64,000 nt of DNA from Afifella aestuarii (GCF_004023665.1 NZ_SAUF01000001.1:186001-250000), one strand, 5' to 3'; counted from the stretch's first letter, positions 7,889 to 17,694 are shown. The notes: generated by a model from the sequence alone, not told the origin. A program made the numbers and translations.

Positions 7889-10499
7889 TCACGATCCTCC
7901 CAGGAACGACGATCACCTTGCGTGGGGGACGACCTTCCAGAAACCGCTGGACCGTCTCAGAGGCAAGTGCAGCCGCCTCAATCGTCTCTTTCGAAGCGTC
8001 CCTGGCGACGACGAGATCGTCGCGCTTTTTGCCGTTCACCTGCAAGGGGAGGGTGACTTCGTCCTCGCGGAGAAGAGCTGCATCGGCCTCTGGCCAGGCC
8101 GTTTCGGCGACGAGCTTGTCGTGCCCGAGCGTCTGCCAGCAGGCTTCCGCCAAATGCGGCATGAAGGGTGCGCTCAAGAGTACGAGGGCCTCCAGGGCCT
8201 CCCTGTGAGCCCACCGACCCGAGTCGCGATCGCCGCTATCGTGGCCGCCGATCTGGTTCGCCAGATCGTGGACAAAGGCGATGGCGCGGTTGAAGCGCAG
8301 GTTCTCGATCGCGTCGGTCACATCGCGGATTGCGGCATGTGTGGCACGTCTCAGGGCCTCGTCAGCTTCGCTGAAGCTCGATGGCAGAGCCGACCCGGCC
8401 GGCGGCAGAGCGTCTTGGGCCGAGGTCACGAGCCGCCAGACGCGCTGCACGAAGCGATGGGCGCCTTCGACGCCCGCTGCCGACCATTGGACGTCGCGTT
8501 CAGGCGGGGAGTCCGACAGCATGAACCAGCGGGCGGTGTCGGCGCCATAGTTGCGGCTGATCTCTTCAGGACCGACCGTGTTGCGTTTCGACTTCGACAT
8601 TTTCTCGATGGGACCGATCTCGACGGCCGCACCGGTCTTCGCATGTCTCGCGCGCCGCGCCCCGGCCGTCTCTTCCACAATCACATCTTCAGGCGGAAGG
8701 AACGGGCCATTCGGTTCGCGATAGGTTTCGTGCACCACCATGCCCTGCGTGAAGAGGCCGGCAAACGGCTCTTTCAGGTCGAGATGGCCGGTCTTCTGCA
8801 TGGCCCGCACGAAGAAGCGGGAATAGAGAAGATGCAGGATCGCGTGCTCGATACCGCCGATATACTGATCGACCGGAAGCCAGGCGTCGGCGACATCCGG
8901 AATGGTCGGCGTGTCGGCCTTCGGCGCCGTAAAGCGGGCGAAATACCACGAGGAATCCACGAAGGTGTCCATCGTGTCGGTTTCGCGCCGGGCAGGCTTG
9001 CCGCATTTCGGGCAGTCGACATTCTTCCAGGTCGGATGACGGTCGAGCGGGTTGCCGGGCTTGTCGAAATCGATGTCGTCCGGGAGTTGGACCGGCAGAT
9101 CGGCAACGGGCACCGGCACCGATCCGCAGCTCTCGCAATGGATCATCGGGATCGGGCAACCCCAATAACGCTGCCTAGAAATGCCCCAATCGCGCAACCT
9201 GAAGTTGACTTCACGGGCTGCCTGAGGGCCGTCCCCAACCGTGCGGGCTTCCAGGCGACGAGCGACCTCGTCCTTGCCTTCCTCGATCGTCATGCCGTCG
9301 AGGAAGTCGGAATGGAACAGGCGTCCAGGCCCGGTATAGGCTTCGTCCGTAACGGCGAAGTTTTCAGGATCGGCGTCTTCCGGCTTCACCACCGGCTTGA
9401 CCGGCAGGCCGTAGCGGTTGGCGAAATCGAGGTCGCGCTGATCATGCGCGGGGCATCCGAAGATCGCGCCGGTGCCGTAACCCATCAGAACGAAATTGGC
9501 GATGTAGACGGGAAGGACCGCTCCCTCGATGAAGGGATGGCGGACCCTGAGACCCGTGTCGTAGCCACTTTTCTCCGCCGTTTCGATCGCCTCCGCGGAC
9601 GTGCCGCGGCGATGACATTCGGCGATGAAGGCGGCGGCCTTCTCGTCCGTCGCCGCGAGCTTTGCCGCGAGCGGATGATCGGGCGAGAGCGCCATGAAGG
9701 CGGCGCCGAAGAGGGTGTCCGGCCGCGTGGTGAAGACTTCAAGGTAATCTTCGTCGGCGGGCGTCTCGTCGGCAAATTCGAAGCGGACCTTCAGGCCTTC
9801 GGAGCGGCCGATCCACTTCTCCTGCATGACACGGACTTTTTCCGGCCAACGCGTCAAGCCCTTCAGCTCTTCGAGAAGATCGTCGGCGTAATCGGAGATG
9901 GCGAAGAACCACTGCGTCAGCTCCCGCTGCTCGACGACGGCTCCCGAGCGCCAGCCGCGGCCGTCGATCACCTGCTCGTTGGCGAGCACGGTCTGGTCGA
10001 CGGGATCCCAGTTCACCTTGGCGCTCTTGCGCTTGACGAGGCCGGCTTCCAGGAAATCCAGGAAAAGCCGCTGCTGCTGGGCGTAATAATCCACGTCGCA
10101 GGTGGCGAACTCCCGGGACCAGTCGATCGAAAAGCCCATCAGCTTCAGCTGGTCGCGCATCGTGGCGATGTTCGCGTAGGTCCATTCCTTGGGATGGACC
10201 TTGTTCTGCATGGCGGCGTTCTCCGCCGGCATGCCGAAGGCGTCCCAGCCCATCGGGTGCAGCACGTTGTAGCCGCGGGCACGCCGATAGCGGGCGACCA
10301 CATCGCCCATCGTGTAGTTGCGGGTGTGACCGATATGGATGCGTCCCGACGGATACGGGAACATCTCCAGGACATAATATTTGGGCCGTGGATCCTCGTT
10401 GGAGCAGCGAAAAAGGCCGCGCTCCTCCCAGATGGATTGCCAGTAAGCCTCGACGTTTCGGGGATTATAACGCTCTGTTGACGCAGTCATGAACGGCAT
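7875..10499 (-). CDS. leuS: Leucyl-tRNA synthetase
   Basis: LeuS charges tRNA-Leu with leucine. The 874-residue class Ia synthetase shows the HIGH motif as HIGHTRNY near the N-terminus, a CP1 editing domain, a zinc-knuckle-like [10 protein letters not shown] segment, and the KMSKS loop [10 protein letters not shown] at about two thirds of the length. ATG 10499 gives [14 protein letters not shown] second ATG at 10490 is equally possible. Longer upstream extension reads through the intergenic region shared with the divergent yggS-like gene. It is the first gene of the leuS-lptE-holA operon. Confidence 0.98.
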   Translation of the reverse strand: MPFMTASTERYNPRNVEAYWQSIWEERGLFRCSNEDPRPKYYVLEMFPYPSGRIHIGHTRNYTMGDVVARYRRARGYNVLHPMGWDAFGMPAENAAMQNKVHPKEWTYANIATMRDQLKLMGFSIDWSREFATCDVDYYAQQQRLFLDFLEAGLVKRKSAKVNWDPVDQTVLANEQVIDGRGWRSGAVVEQRELTQWFFAISDYADDLLEELKGLTRWPEKVRVMQEKWIGRSEGLKVRFEFADETPADEDYLEVFTTRPDTLFGAAFMALSPDHPLAAKLAATDEKAAAFIAECHRRGTSAEAIETAEKSGYDTGLRVRHPFIEGAVLPVYIANFVLMGYGTGAIFGCPAHDQRDLDFANRYGLPVKPVVKPEDADPENFAVTDEAYTGPGRLFHSDFLDGMTIEEGKDEVARRLEARTVGDGPQAAREVNFRLRDWGISRQRYWGCPIPMIHCESCGSVPVPVADLPVQLPDDIDFDKPGNPLDRHPTWKNVDCPKCGKPARRETDTMDTFVDSSWYFARFTAPKADTPTIPDVADAWLPVDQYIGGIEHAILHLLYSRFFVRAMQKTGHLDLKEPFAGLFTQGMVVHETYREPNGPFLPPEDVIVEETAGARRARHAKTGAAVEIGPIEKMSKSKRNTVGPEEISRNYGADTARWFMLSDSPPERDVQWSAAGVEGAHRFVQRVWRLVTSAQDALPPAGSALPSSFSEADEALRRATHAAIRDVTDAIENLRFNRAIAFVHDLANQIGGHDSGDRDSGRWAHREALEALVLLSAPFMPHLAEACWQTLGHDKLVAETAWPEADAALLREDEVTLPLQVNGKKRDDLVVARDASKETIEAAALASETVQRFLEGRPPRKVIVVPGRIVNVVG

Positions 10500-10615
10500 G
10501 GTTGTTGGGGAACGGGCGAGCCGCCTTTGCAGCGGCCGAAGAGCTTCAACACGATTGCCAGAGCCGGTCAACCTCGCCTGGCGGCGATCGGTTGTGCGCA
10601 CAGTGCGGGCAGGAC

Positions 10616-11296
10616 ATGGACAAGGCAAACAAAGAGCACGAGGCGTTGGCTGAGATCAGACGCCGGGTGGATACGGCGGCGCGTGAGGCGGGCCGTGATC
10701 CTGAAAGCGTGACGCTGGTCGCCGTCAGCAAAACCTTCGATGTGGACGAGATCGAGCCCGTCATCGCCGCTGGCCAGCGCGTCTTCGGCGAGAACCGCGT
10801 GCAGGAGGCGGCGGGGAAATGGCCGGCCTTGCGTGAAGCGACGCCGGACGTGACGCTGCATCTGATCGGGCCATTGCAATCGAATAAGGCTTCCCAGGCC
10901 GTGGAGCTTTTCGACGCCATCCATTCCGTCGACCGCGACAAGATTGCTGGAGCGATTGCCAAGGAGATCGCGGCCCAGGGTCGATCGCCGGAGCTCTTCG
11001 TTCAGGTCAACACCGGCGAGGAGCCGCAGAAGGCGGGCATTGCGCCGCGGGAGACGGCAGATTTCGTCCGACGCTGTCGCGATGTACACGGGCTTGAGAT
11101 CTCAGGCCTCATGTGCATTCCGCCGTTCGAGGAGGCGCCCGGTCCGCATTTCGCGCTCCTGGCAAAGCTTGCCGGCGAGCTCGGTCTCAAGAAGCTCTCG
11201 ATGGGCATGAGCGCCGATTTCGAGACGGCGATCGCGCTCGGCGCGACCCATGTGCGCGTCGGCAGCGCGATCTTCGGCTCAAGGCCGCGTCCCTGA
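10616..11296 (+). CDS. YggS/PLPBP-family pyridoxal-phosphate-binding protein
   Basis: This family binds pyridoxal 5'-phosphate in a TIM barrel and maintains PLP and amino-acid homeostasis, with no firm enzymatic activity. The 226-residue product has the lysine-bearing segment [43 protein letters not shown] and the phosphate-binding end [23 protein letters not shown] 10616 is chosen because the family starts near [18 protein letters not shown]. An upstream in-frame start at 10502 would add 38 non-conserved residues. It is convergent with the L,D-transpeptidase gene, with only 21 nt between the stops. Confidence 0.95.
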   Translation: MDKANKEHEALAEIRRRVDTAAREAGRDPESVTLVAVSKTFDVDEIEPVIAAGQRVFGENRVQEAAGKWPALREATPDVTLHLIGPLQSNKASQAVELFDAIHSVDRDKIAGAIAKEIAAQGRSPELFVQVNTGEEPQKAGIAPRETADFVRRCRDVHGLEISGLMCIPPFEEAPGPHFALLAKLAGELGLKKLSMGMSADFETAIALGATHVRVGSAIFGSRPRP

Positions 11297-11317
11297 GCGG
11301 TCGCTCGCTGTCGGTCC

Positions 11318-11974
11318 TCACACGCGTTTCGGGCGACCGGAGTCTGCCGGCGCCAGGATCACCATCTGCGTCCTCTCCGACAGAAACGGCAGGATCAGGC
11401 GCATGGCCGAGCGCGGTATGGCGACACAGCCTTCCGTCGCTTGAAGACCGGGCCGCGCGAGGTGGAAGAAGATGGCACTCCCCATCCGTCGCTGCCGTGG
11501 CGCAGTGTTGTGGGAGAGGCCGATCACCGCATCATAGAGCCCGTCCGGTCGCCACATCGCTTCTGCCGAGATGCTGACAGGCAGGCGCACGGCGCGATTG
11601 TAGGAGAGCGAGGTTGCCTCGTCGCACCAGCCGTCGCTTCGCCGCAACACGATTGTCGGAAGCTGCGAGCGCGGCATCGGCGGTCTTCTGTCGGGCCGCA
11701 GTGCGCACCATTCGAAGACATATCGCCCGATCGGGCTCTTCCCGTCGCCTTCGCGCTTCTGCTTGGCGTGCGTCACGCCAGTGCGGCCGATGGCGCAGCG
11801 CAGGGTGAGGCCTCGAAACGTCAGCAAGGCGGCGTGCGCGGGGCTTGGCAACGGCCGCACATAGATATGTTCGGGGAAGGTGGGTTGAGAGGCCGTGCGG
11901 CTTGACGCCGCGGCAGCTCGTTTCGGCTGTTTGCGGCGCGATTGCGGGCGAAAGCGGGGGTCGGGAGGCAACAT
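11318..11974 (-). CDS. L,D-transpeptidase, YkuD family (COG3786-like)
   Basis: YkuD-domain enzymes form 3-3 crosslinks in peptidoglycan or attach proteins to it. The 218-residue product carries the catalytic pattern as FFHLARPGLQATEGCVAIP near residues 170-190, with the conserved histidine, the glycine and the nucleophilic cysteine. The upstream strands KREGDGKSPIGRYVF match the COG3786 subgroup. No convincing signal peptide is visible from ATG 11974. The first 40 residues are basic and low-complexity, so the true start or export route is uncertain. It is divergent from the response-regulator gene at 12079. Confidence 0.85.
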   Translation of the reverse strand: MLPPDPRFRPQSRRKQPKRAAAASSRTASQPTFPEHIYVRPLPSPAHAALLTFRGLTLRCAIGRTGVTHAKQKREGDGKSPIGRYVFEWCALRPDRRPPMPRSQLPTIVLRRSDGWCDEATSLSYNRAVRLPVSISAEAMWRPDGLYDAVIGLSHNTAPRQRRMGSAIFFHLARPGLQATEGCVAIPRSAMRLILPFLSERTQMVILAPADSGRPKRV

Positions 11975-12078
11975 TGTTCAAGAATGCGTGCTTGATGGGC
12001 TGAGGTGCAAGGCTGGCGAGGGCAGGGAACTTAGCCTAAATTGCAAAATTGACGATTCCGGGCGGAGATAAGGCGCGA

Positions 12079-12765
12079 ATGACGGCCAGACGAATTCTCA
12101 TTGTCGATGATGACAAGGAGCTCTGCGGAGCCTTGACCGAGCAGCTCGCGCTTTACGAGGAGTTCGAGCTCGCTTCGGCAACGACCGCCGCAGCCGGCAT
12201 CAAGAGCGCCAAGGAAACCCATGTCGACCTCATCATCATGGACGTCGAATTGCCGGATATGGACGGACGAGAAGCCGTCAAATTGCTGCGCAAGAGCGGT
12301 GTGAATGTTCCGATCGTGATGCTGACCGGGCACGACACCGATTCCGACACCGTGCTCGGCCTTGAGGCCGGGGCCAATGATTACGTCGTGAAGCCATTTC
12401 GTTTCGCCGTCCTCCTTGCCCGCATCCGGGCGCATCTGCGCCAGCACGAACAAAGCGAAGATGCGACCTTTGCCATCGGTCCCTACACGTTTCGTCCCGC
12501 CGCAAAAGTCCTCCTCGACGCGTCTGGCGGAAAGGTCCGCCTGACGGAAAAAGAGACCGCGATCTTGAAATATCTCTACCGCGCCAGCGAGGCGACGGTG
12601 TCACGTGACACGCTTCTTTCGGAAGTGTGGGGCTACAATTCCGGGGTCACCACCCATACGCTCGAGACCCATATCTACCGCCTCAGGCAGAAGATCGAGA
12701 AGGATCCTTCGAACGCCGAGATCCTCGTTACCGAGGCCGGCGGCTACAAGCTTGCACGCACCTAG
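12079..12765 (+). CDS. OmpR-family response regulator, CenR/OtpR type
   Basis: This is a DNA-binding response regulator of 228 residues: a receiver domain (residues about 5-118, acidic pocket DDD near residue 10, phospho-acceptor Asp55 in IIMDVELPDMDG, conserved VKPF) and a winged-helix domain (about 128-226, ETAILKYLYRASEATVSRDT and TLETHIYRLRQKIE). From memory of the families, the sequence and the cNMP-binding neighbour resemble CenR/OtpR of Hyphomicrobiales (Brucella, Sinorhizobium), a regulator of cell-envelope growth and shape. ATG 12079 directly precedes the receiver start and follows GGAGATAAGG. An earlier GTG/ATG would add 10 residues. No histidine kinase is adjacent. Confidence 0.9.
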   Translation: MTARRILIVDDDKELCGALTEQLALYEEFELASATTAAAGIKSAKETHVDLIIMDVELPDMDGREAVKLLRKSGVNVPIVMLTGHDTDSDTVLGLEAGANDYVVKPFRFAVLLARIRAHLRQHEQSEDATFAIGPYTFRPAAKVLLDASGGKVRLTEKETAILKYLYRASEATVSRDTLLSEVWGYNSGVTTHTLETHIYRLRQKIEKDPSNAEILVTEAGGYKLART

Positions 12766-12774
12766 GAGAGCCGC

Positions 12775-13248
12775 GTGAGCCTCGGATCCGACGTCCAGCT
12801 CCTGCACGAATCCGCCTTCTTCAGGGGCTTCGAGGACGATCATCTGCGCTTGATCGCCTTCTCGGCGGAAAGCCGGCATGTGCGCAAAGACGAGGTCGTG
12901 GTGGAAGCTGGGCGGCCGCAGCACTCGGCCTATCTCGTCAGTGACGGCCTCCTCCTTGCGCGCAGTGACCGCCGGGGCGGCGAGGAAGAGGGACGACCGG
13001 CGCGGCGCTTCGAGCGAGGCGCCCTCATCGGCGATCTCGCACTCATCACCGAAATGAAGGCGCACGAGACCATCGTCGCAGCGGAAAATTCCAGCGTGCT
13101 GCAGATCCGCCGGTCGATGTTCAAGCGGCTTCTCGACGAATATCCCGATATCGCCGAAGCCTTGCGCGACAAGCTGACGGAAGGGCTTGCCGACACGGTC
13201 GAGGAGATCAAACGGGCCGGGCTACGCCTCGGCACTGCGGGATCATAA
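12775..13248 (+). CDS. Stand-alone cyclic-nucleotide-binding domain protein
   Basis: The 157-residue protein is a single Crp/cNMP-binding jelly-roll domain (LHESAFFRGFEDDHLRLIAFSAE, then GALIGDLALITEMKAHETIVA, the phosphate-binding-cassette region). It has no helix-turn-helix and no catalytic domain. The usual Arg of the cAMP cassette is not evident: the segment reads TEMKAHETIVAAENS, so nucleotide binding is uncertain. It begins with GTG 12775, 9 nt after the response-regulator stop and behind GGAGAGCC, so the two genes are almost certainly co-transcribed. In Brucella the equivalent neighbour is annotated as a cAMP-dependent kinase regulatory-subunit-like protein (from memory). Confidence 0.85.
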   Translation: MSLGSDVQLLHESAFFRGFEDDHLRLIAFSAESRHVRKDEVVVEAGRPQHSAYLVSDGLLLARSDRRGGEEEGRPARRFERGALIGDLALITEMKAHETIVAAENSSVLQIRRSMFKRLLDEYPDIAEALRDKLTEGLADTVEEIKRAGLRLGTAGS

Positions 13249-13269
13249 GCCCTTCGTTGTCTGGACGTT

Positions 13270-14073
13270 TCAGGCTTCGGCGAAGGTCGCGATCACGGGC
13301 ACGTGGTCGGAGGGACGTTCCCAGCCGCGCGCTTCCTTGATGACCTTGATGCCTTGCGCACGGGCGGCCACATCGGTTGCCGCCCAGATATGATCGAGAC
13401 GTCTCCCACGGTCCGAGGCTTCCCAATTGGGCGAGCGATAGCTCCACCAGGTGAAGAGCTTCTCTTCCGGCGGCACGAAGCGGCGCATGACGTCGACCCA
13501 CGGGCCGGCCGCCTGGAAGCGCAGGAGCCCCTCCGTTTCGACAGGGGTGTGACTCACGACTTTCAGGAGCTGGCGGTGAGACCAGACATCGGTCTCGAGG
13601 GGGGCGATGTTGAGATCCCCCACAAGGATCGAGCCCGGCTGCGCCAGCCTTTCTGCGGCCTGCGTCAATTCCTCGATGAAGGCGAGCTTGTGGGCAAATT
13701 TCACGTTCTTGTCGGGGTCCGGCTCGTCGCCACCCGCCGGGACGTAGAAATTGTGCAACGTCACATGCTGCTGGCCGGACTCGACCTTTGCCTCGATGTG
13801 ACGGCAATCGATGCGGTCGCAGAAATGATTGCGATCGACGCCGAAGAGGGGACGGCGCGAGACGATGGCGACGCCGTTGTAGCCCTTCTGCCCGGAGAGG
13901 GCGAGGTGGGGGTAGCCCGCCTCGCGGAAGGCCTTCTCCGGGAAGAGGGCGTCCGGGCATTTGGTTTCCTGCAGGCAGAGCACATCCGGCTGATGCTCGG
14001 CAAGAAACTGAAGAATGAGACCGATGCGCAGGCGCACCGAATTGATGTTCCAGGTGGCGATTGAGAGTGACAT
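13270..14073 (-). CDS. xthA: Exodeoxyribonuclease III
   Basis: XthA is an AP endonuclease and 3'-5' exonuclease of base-excision repair. The 267-residue endonuclease/exonuclease/phosphatase fold starts with SIATWNINSVRLR. It has the metal-binding LCLQETKCPD and the catalytic YNGVAIVSR, VGDLNIAPLETDVW and SDHVPVIATF. Length and motifs are complete. It is convergent with the cNMP-binding gene (21 nt apart), and no terminator hairpin is visible in that gap. Confidence 0.96.
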   Translation of the reverse strand: MSLSIATWNINSVRLRIGLILQFLAEHQPDVLCLQETKCPDALFPEKAFREAGYPHLALSGQKGYNGVAIVSRRPLFGVDRNHFCDRIDCRHIEAKVESGQQHVTLHNFYVPAGGDEPDPDKNVKFAHKLAFIEELTQAAERLAQPGSILVGDLNIAPLETDVWSHRQLLKVVSHTPVETEGLLRFQAAGPWVDVMRRFVPPEEKLFTWWSYRSPNWEASDRGRRLDHIWAATDVAARAQGIKVIKEARGWERPSDHVPVIATFAEA

Positions 14074-14159
14074 CTCTTTCGAATGGCCTGCCGCGACACG
14101 GAAATCCAGTCGCTGCGCGCGAGGTCAACAGGAAAGCCCAGAGCTTTTCTGAAATAGAA

Positions 14160-14188
14160 AGGCGCCCAAGCGTGGAGCCTGGGCGCCT
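14160..14188 (-). terminator. Strong hairpin, possible terminator or small RNA end
   Basis: AGGCGCCCA (14160-14168) pairs perfectly with TGGGCGCCT (14180-14188) around an 11-nt loop. Reading the minus strand, the stem is followed by TTTCTATTTC, a poor but T-rich tail. It lies 180 nt past the lolA stop and 87 nt before the xthA start, so it may be a second lolA terminator or part of the xthA leader. Confidence 0.5.
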
Positions 14189-14346
14189 TCGCGGGAACGA
14201 ACCGGATAAAATCCGGCTGATCAGACCCGAGCGAGACGGGGGGCGTTGTATCGGCCGGGTCGATCTCCGCGGCGGAGAGATGGGGCTTCTTGTCGCTGAG
14301 ACAACCCCAGCTTCCGACACAAAGATTTGTAGCCTGAAAGAAAGGC

Positions 14347-14370
14347 GAAAAAAATATCTCTCAGAAAGAT
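14347..14370 (-). terminator. Weak intrinsic terminator after lolA
   Basis: On the minus strand ATCTTTC-TGA-GAGAGAT (14356-14370) forms a 7-bp stem with one mismatch and is followed by a run of seven T residues. It abuts the lolA stop codon at 14371-14373. The stem is short, so confidence is moderate. Confidence 0.45.
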
Positions 14371-15018
14371 TTAATCACCAAGAGACCGCTCACGCGCCCG
14401 GTTCGTGACGCCGCTGTAGTTGATCTTGAAAAGCTCTGGCGAAAGCGGTCGGCCGGTCTCCACATTGTAGAGCGCGACCGTGGTGTCGAGGCCCTGTGCA
14501 TCGCGCACCGTCCATTGACGAAGCTCGTAAGTGGACGGATCGAAAAACAATGTGAGCGTCCCGCCGCCGAACTGCGCATCGTCGACGATGACCACCTGGA
14601 TCAGATCGGATTCGACCTGAACGCCGCGCACCCGGCTCGACTTGGCGAGATTGAGCTGATCGTCGAGGAGGAATTTGAGCGGCGTCTTGGACAAAGGCCA
14701 CAGATCGTCGGTCTTCATGCTCGCATCGCGCACGAGAACCGATTTGCCGTCCGACTTCACCTTCAACTTGGAGGGTGGGTCGTAGTCGAAAAGGATCCGG
14801 CCGGGACGCTCGATATAGAACTTGCCCTGGCTCTTCTCGCCGGTCGGGCCGAACTGGATGAATTCGCCGTGCATCGTCTTGAGATTGGCGAGCTTGGCCG
14901 AGATCGACGCTAGCGCCTGCTGCTGGTCTGCGGTGAAGGCAAAGGCGGAGCCGGCGGCGAGGCCGAGCGCCACGACGCCGACGGCCATGGCGGCGAGTGT
15001 CTTCGATAGGATGCGCAT
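14371..15018 (-). CDS. lolA: LolA-like outer-membrane lipoprotein carrier
   Basis: LolA ferries lipoproteins across the periplasm from LolCDE to the outer membrane. The 215-residue product begins with a signal peptide, MRILSKTLAAMAVGVVALGL, ending near AGSAFAF. The mature protein shows the LolA pattern (LKTMHGEFIQFGPTGEKSQG, FYIERPGRILFDYDPP, LTLFFDPSTYELRQW). ATG 15018 is preceded by GGAGGATC, which decides it over an in-frame ATG 69 nt upstream. It lies 86 nt downstream of ftsK on the same strand, the usual ftsK-lolA order. Confidence 0.9.
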   Translation of the reverse strand: MRILSKTLAAMAVGVVALGLAAGSAFAFTADQQQALASISAKLANLKTMHGEFIQFGPTGEKSQGKFYIERPGRILFDYDPPSKLKVKSDGKSVLVRDASMKTDDLWPLSKTPLKFLLDDQLNLAKSSRVRGVQVESDLIQVVIVDDAQFGGGTLTLFFDPSTYELRQWTVRDAQGLDTTVALYNVETGRPLSPELFKINYSGVTNRARERSLGD

Positions 15019-15104
15019 CAGATCCTCCAAGGATCGCAAAGGTCGTGAACCGGAAATGTCGGGCATGAAAACGGTAAGACCAGCCAAAGGTGGCGGAAAT
15101 CCGC

Positions 15105-17597
15105 TCAGGCTGCCTCTTCCCCGACGAGGATCTCACGCTTTCCTGCGTGGTTGGCCGCGCTGATCAGCCCTTCGTTTTCCATGCGCTCGATAATGGAAGC
15201 GGCGCGGTTGTAGCCGATCGAAAGCCGCCTCTGGACATATGAGGTCGAGGCCTTGCGGTCGCGCAAGACGATGGCGACCGCCTTGTCGTAGATATCGTTG
15301 GAATCGTCGGATCCGGCGAGTGCGTCCCAACCCGTTTCGCCTTCCGCTTCCTCGTCGGTGATGGCGTCGCGGTAATCCGGCACGCCCTGGCCCTTCAGAT
15401 GCGCCACGACCTCTTCGACCTCCTCGTCGCTGACGAAGGGGCCGTGCACGCGCTGAATGCGACCGCCGCCCGCCATGAAGAGCATATCTCCCTGGCCGAG
15501 AAGCTGTTCGGCGCCCTGCTCACCAAGGATGGTGCGCGAATCGATCTTCGAGGTGACCTGGAAGGAGACGCGGGTCGGGAAGTTCGCCTTGATCGTGCCG
15601 GTGATGACGTCGACCGAGGGGCGCTGCGTCGCCATGATGACATGAATGCCGGCGGCGCGGGCCATCTGGGCGAGACGCTGCACGGCGCCTTCGATCTCCT
15701 TGCCCGCTACGATCATGAGATCGGCCATCTCGTCGATGATGACGACGATATAGGGCATCGGCTCGAGCTCGAGTTCCTCTGTCTCGAAGATCGCCTCGCC
15801 CGAATCGTGGTCGAAGCCGGTCTGCACAGTGCGGCGAATCACTTCGCCCTTCTTCTTTGCCGTGGCGATACGCTGGTTGAAGCCGTCGATGTTGCGGACG
15901 CCCACCTTCGACATCTGCTTGTAGCGCTCTTCCATCTCACGGACGGTCCATTTGAGCGCGACGACCGCCTTCTTCGGATCGGTGACGACGGGGGTGAGGA
16001 GGTGCGGGACGCCGTCATAGACGGAGAGTTCCAGCATCTTCGGATCGATCAGAATCAGGCGGCACTGCTCGGGCGTCAGCCGGTAGAGGATCGACAGAAT
16101 CATCGTGTTGATCGACACCGATTTACCGGAGCCCGTGGTGCCGGCGACGAGCAGGTGAGGCATCTTGGCGAGATCGGTGATGACGGGCTCGCCGCCGATC
16201 GTCTTGCCGAGCGCGAGCGCCAGACGTGCCCGGCTCTTCTCGAAATCGACCGAGCCCAGGATCTCCTTGAGGAAGACGGTTTCACGGCGGGCGTTCGGCA
16301 ATTCGATGCCGATGACATTGCGCCCGGGGATGACGGCGACGCGGGCGGCGATCGCGCTCATGGAGCGGGCGATGTCGTCGGCGAGGCCGATGACACGGGA
16401 GGATTTGATGCCGGGCGCGGGCTCAAGCTCGTAAAGCGTGACGACCGGTCCGGGGCGCACATTGATGATCTCGCCGCGCACGCCGAAGTCTTCCAGGACG
16501 CCTTCCAGAGCGCGGGCGTTCTTCTCCAGGGCTGCGGGATCGTGATTGAGGCTGCCCTTGGGGTCCGGATCGGCGAGCATGTGCAGGGGCGGGTGCTCAT
16601 AGCTGTCTGAGGGCAGAAGCGACGGCTGCGATTCCCGCTTGGCGCGACGGCTCGGCTTCAGCTTCGGCGCCGGCGCGGTGACGAGCGAGGAGGCCTGCGG
16701 CTCCTCGTAGGTCTCCTCGTCGTCGTAATCCTCTTCCTCATAGGCGTCGAACGGCATGTCGCTTGCGGCCAGCGAAGGTTCGTGGCGGGTGCCCGCGATG
16801 GTGGCCGGGCGCTCGGAACGTTCCAGCGCTGCGCGCACGGCGCGATGCGAGCCGCGACGCAGACCACGGCTCACCGCAGAAAGCGCTGAAAAGCCGTGAT
16901 GCATGACGAAGCCCGCGACCACGGACAGGCCGCCGCGCGGCGCGTCCTCATCGGAGAGGTCGATGTCGTCTTCGTCCTCGGCTTCATCAAGGGCTGCGGG
17001 GGTGTTCATCGGCGCATGGGCCGCGTCACCGATCGGACGGGACTTCGCAGCGGCAAAGAGAAGGCCAAGGCCGATGCCGGTCGCCAGGACGCCGATCGCC
17101 GCGCGCATGCCGATGATGAGAGGATCGCCAAAGATCCAGGTCGGCAGGCGCAGCATGATGTCGCCGACGGCGCCGCCGATGCCGATCGGGAGAGGCCATG
17201 ATTGCGGCACCGGCAGACAGGCGAGTGCCAGCGCGGTAACGGCCGTTCCCGCAAGCCAAAAGCCGATCTGCTGGAAGGGCTGGGCGGGAACGCGCATGCG
17301 CAGAAGCGCCAGCGCCAGAAGCGCGGGCGGCAGAAGGAGCGCGATGATGCCGAGCCCGAAGAACTGCATGGCGAGGTCAGCGAAGTTCGCCCCCCATGCC
17401 CCTAGGAGATTGCCGACAGGCGCATCGGTGATGTTCGAGAGACTCGGGTCTGCGACCTTCCAGGTGGCCAGAGACAGCACCATCATCGCCAGCAAAAGGA
17501 AGAGCACGAAGCCCGCCAGCTGCACGATGCGCCGAACCGCCATGCGACGGAGGGCATAGGTGGAATGGAAAAACTCGCTGCTTGCGCCGAAGGCCAT
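15105..17597 (-). CDS. ftsK: DNA translocase FtsK
   Basis: FtsK is the septal DNA pump that clears and resolves chromosome termini with XerCD. The 830-residue protein has four to five N-terminal membrane segments (about residues 20-190), an acidic and basic low-complexity linker (about 200-335), and the RecA-like motor with Walker A VAGTTGSGKSVSIN and Walker B LILIDPKMLELS. The C-terminal winged-helix gamma domain ([20 protein letters not shown]) reads KOPS-type sites. The linker is short compared with E. coli. A perfect CtrA-type box lies 55 bp upstream of the start. Confidence 0.97.
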   Translation of the reverse strand: MAFGASSEFFHSTYALRRMAVRRIVQLAGFVLFLLLAMMVLSLATWKVADPSLSNITDAPVGNLLGAWGANFADLAMQFFGLGIIALLLPPALLALALLRMRVPAQPFQQIGFWLAGTAVTALALACLPVPQSWPLPIGIGGAVGDIMLRLPTWIFGDPLIIGMRAAIGVLATGIGLGLLFAAAKSRPIGDAAHAPMNTPAALDEAEDEDDIDLSDEDAPRGGLSVVAGFVMHHGFSALSAVSRGLRRGSHRAVRAALERSERPATIAGTRHEPSLAASDMPFDAYEEEDYDDEETYEEPQASSLVTAPAPKLKPSRRAKRESQPSLLPSDSYEHPPLHMLADPDPKGSLNHDPAALEKNARALEGVLEDFGVRGEIINVRPGPVVTLYELEPAPGIKSSRVIGLADDIARSMSAIAARVAVIPGRNVIGIELPNARRETVFLKEILGSVDFEKSRARLALALGKTIGGEPVITDLAKMPHLLVAGTTGSGKSVSINTMILSILYRLTPEQCRLILIDPKMLELSVYDGVPHLLTPVVTDPKKAVVALKWTVREMEERYKQMSKVGVRNIDGFNQRIATAKKKGEVIRRTVQTGFDHDSGEAIFETEELELEPMPYIVVIIDEMADLMIVAGKEIEGAVQRLAQMARAAGIHVIMATQRPSVDVITGTIKANFPTRVSFQVTSKIDSRTILGEQGAEQLLGQGDMLFMAGGGRIQRVHGPFVSDEEVEEVVAHLKGQGVPDYRDAITDEEAEGETGWDALAGSDDSNDIYDKAVAIVLRDRKASTSYVQRRLSIGYNRAASIIERMENEGLISAANHAGKREILVGEEAA

Positions 17598-17651
17598 GGG
17601 AGATCGTTCGTCCCTGCGTTGGTGGACTTCCGCGACAATAGGCGGGCTGGG

Positions 17652-17667
17652 TTAAACGCTTGTTAAC
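17652..17667. promoter_or_regulatory. CtrA box upstream of ftsK
   Basis: TTAA-ACGCTTG-TTAAC matches the full CtrA consensus TTAA-N7-TTAAC exactly. The 3' edge of the ftsK leader is 55 bp away on the minus strand. CtrA is the alphaproteobacterial cell-cycle regulator, and direct control of division genes is known from Caulobacter and rhizobia. Control of ftsK here is inferred from position. Confidence 0.7.
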
Positions 17668-17694
17668 CAGAGCGGCCCTGAGCGCCCTTGCAAA

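Larger units (their letters stand above)
14074..14370. other. 297-bp gap between xthA and lolA
   Basis: I see no supportable gene here. The gap holds a weak hairpin with a T-run just after lolA and a strong G/C hairpin at 14160-14188, both listed separately. The rest should contain the xthA promoter. Confidence 0.6.

Noticed and set aside
7827-10481. 884-residue plus-strand open frame opposite leuS
   Set aside because: It is fully antisense to leuS, which has intact catalytic motifs. Long opposite frames are common in GC-rich DNA, and its product has no recognisable domain.
12598-12611. GTGTCACGTGACAC palindrome as a parS site
   Set aside because: It differs from the parS core at two symmetric positions and lies inside the response-regulator coding sequence. 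Unlike the opgD copy it is not near-consensus at the flanks.
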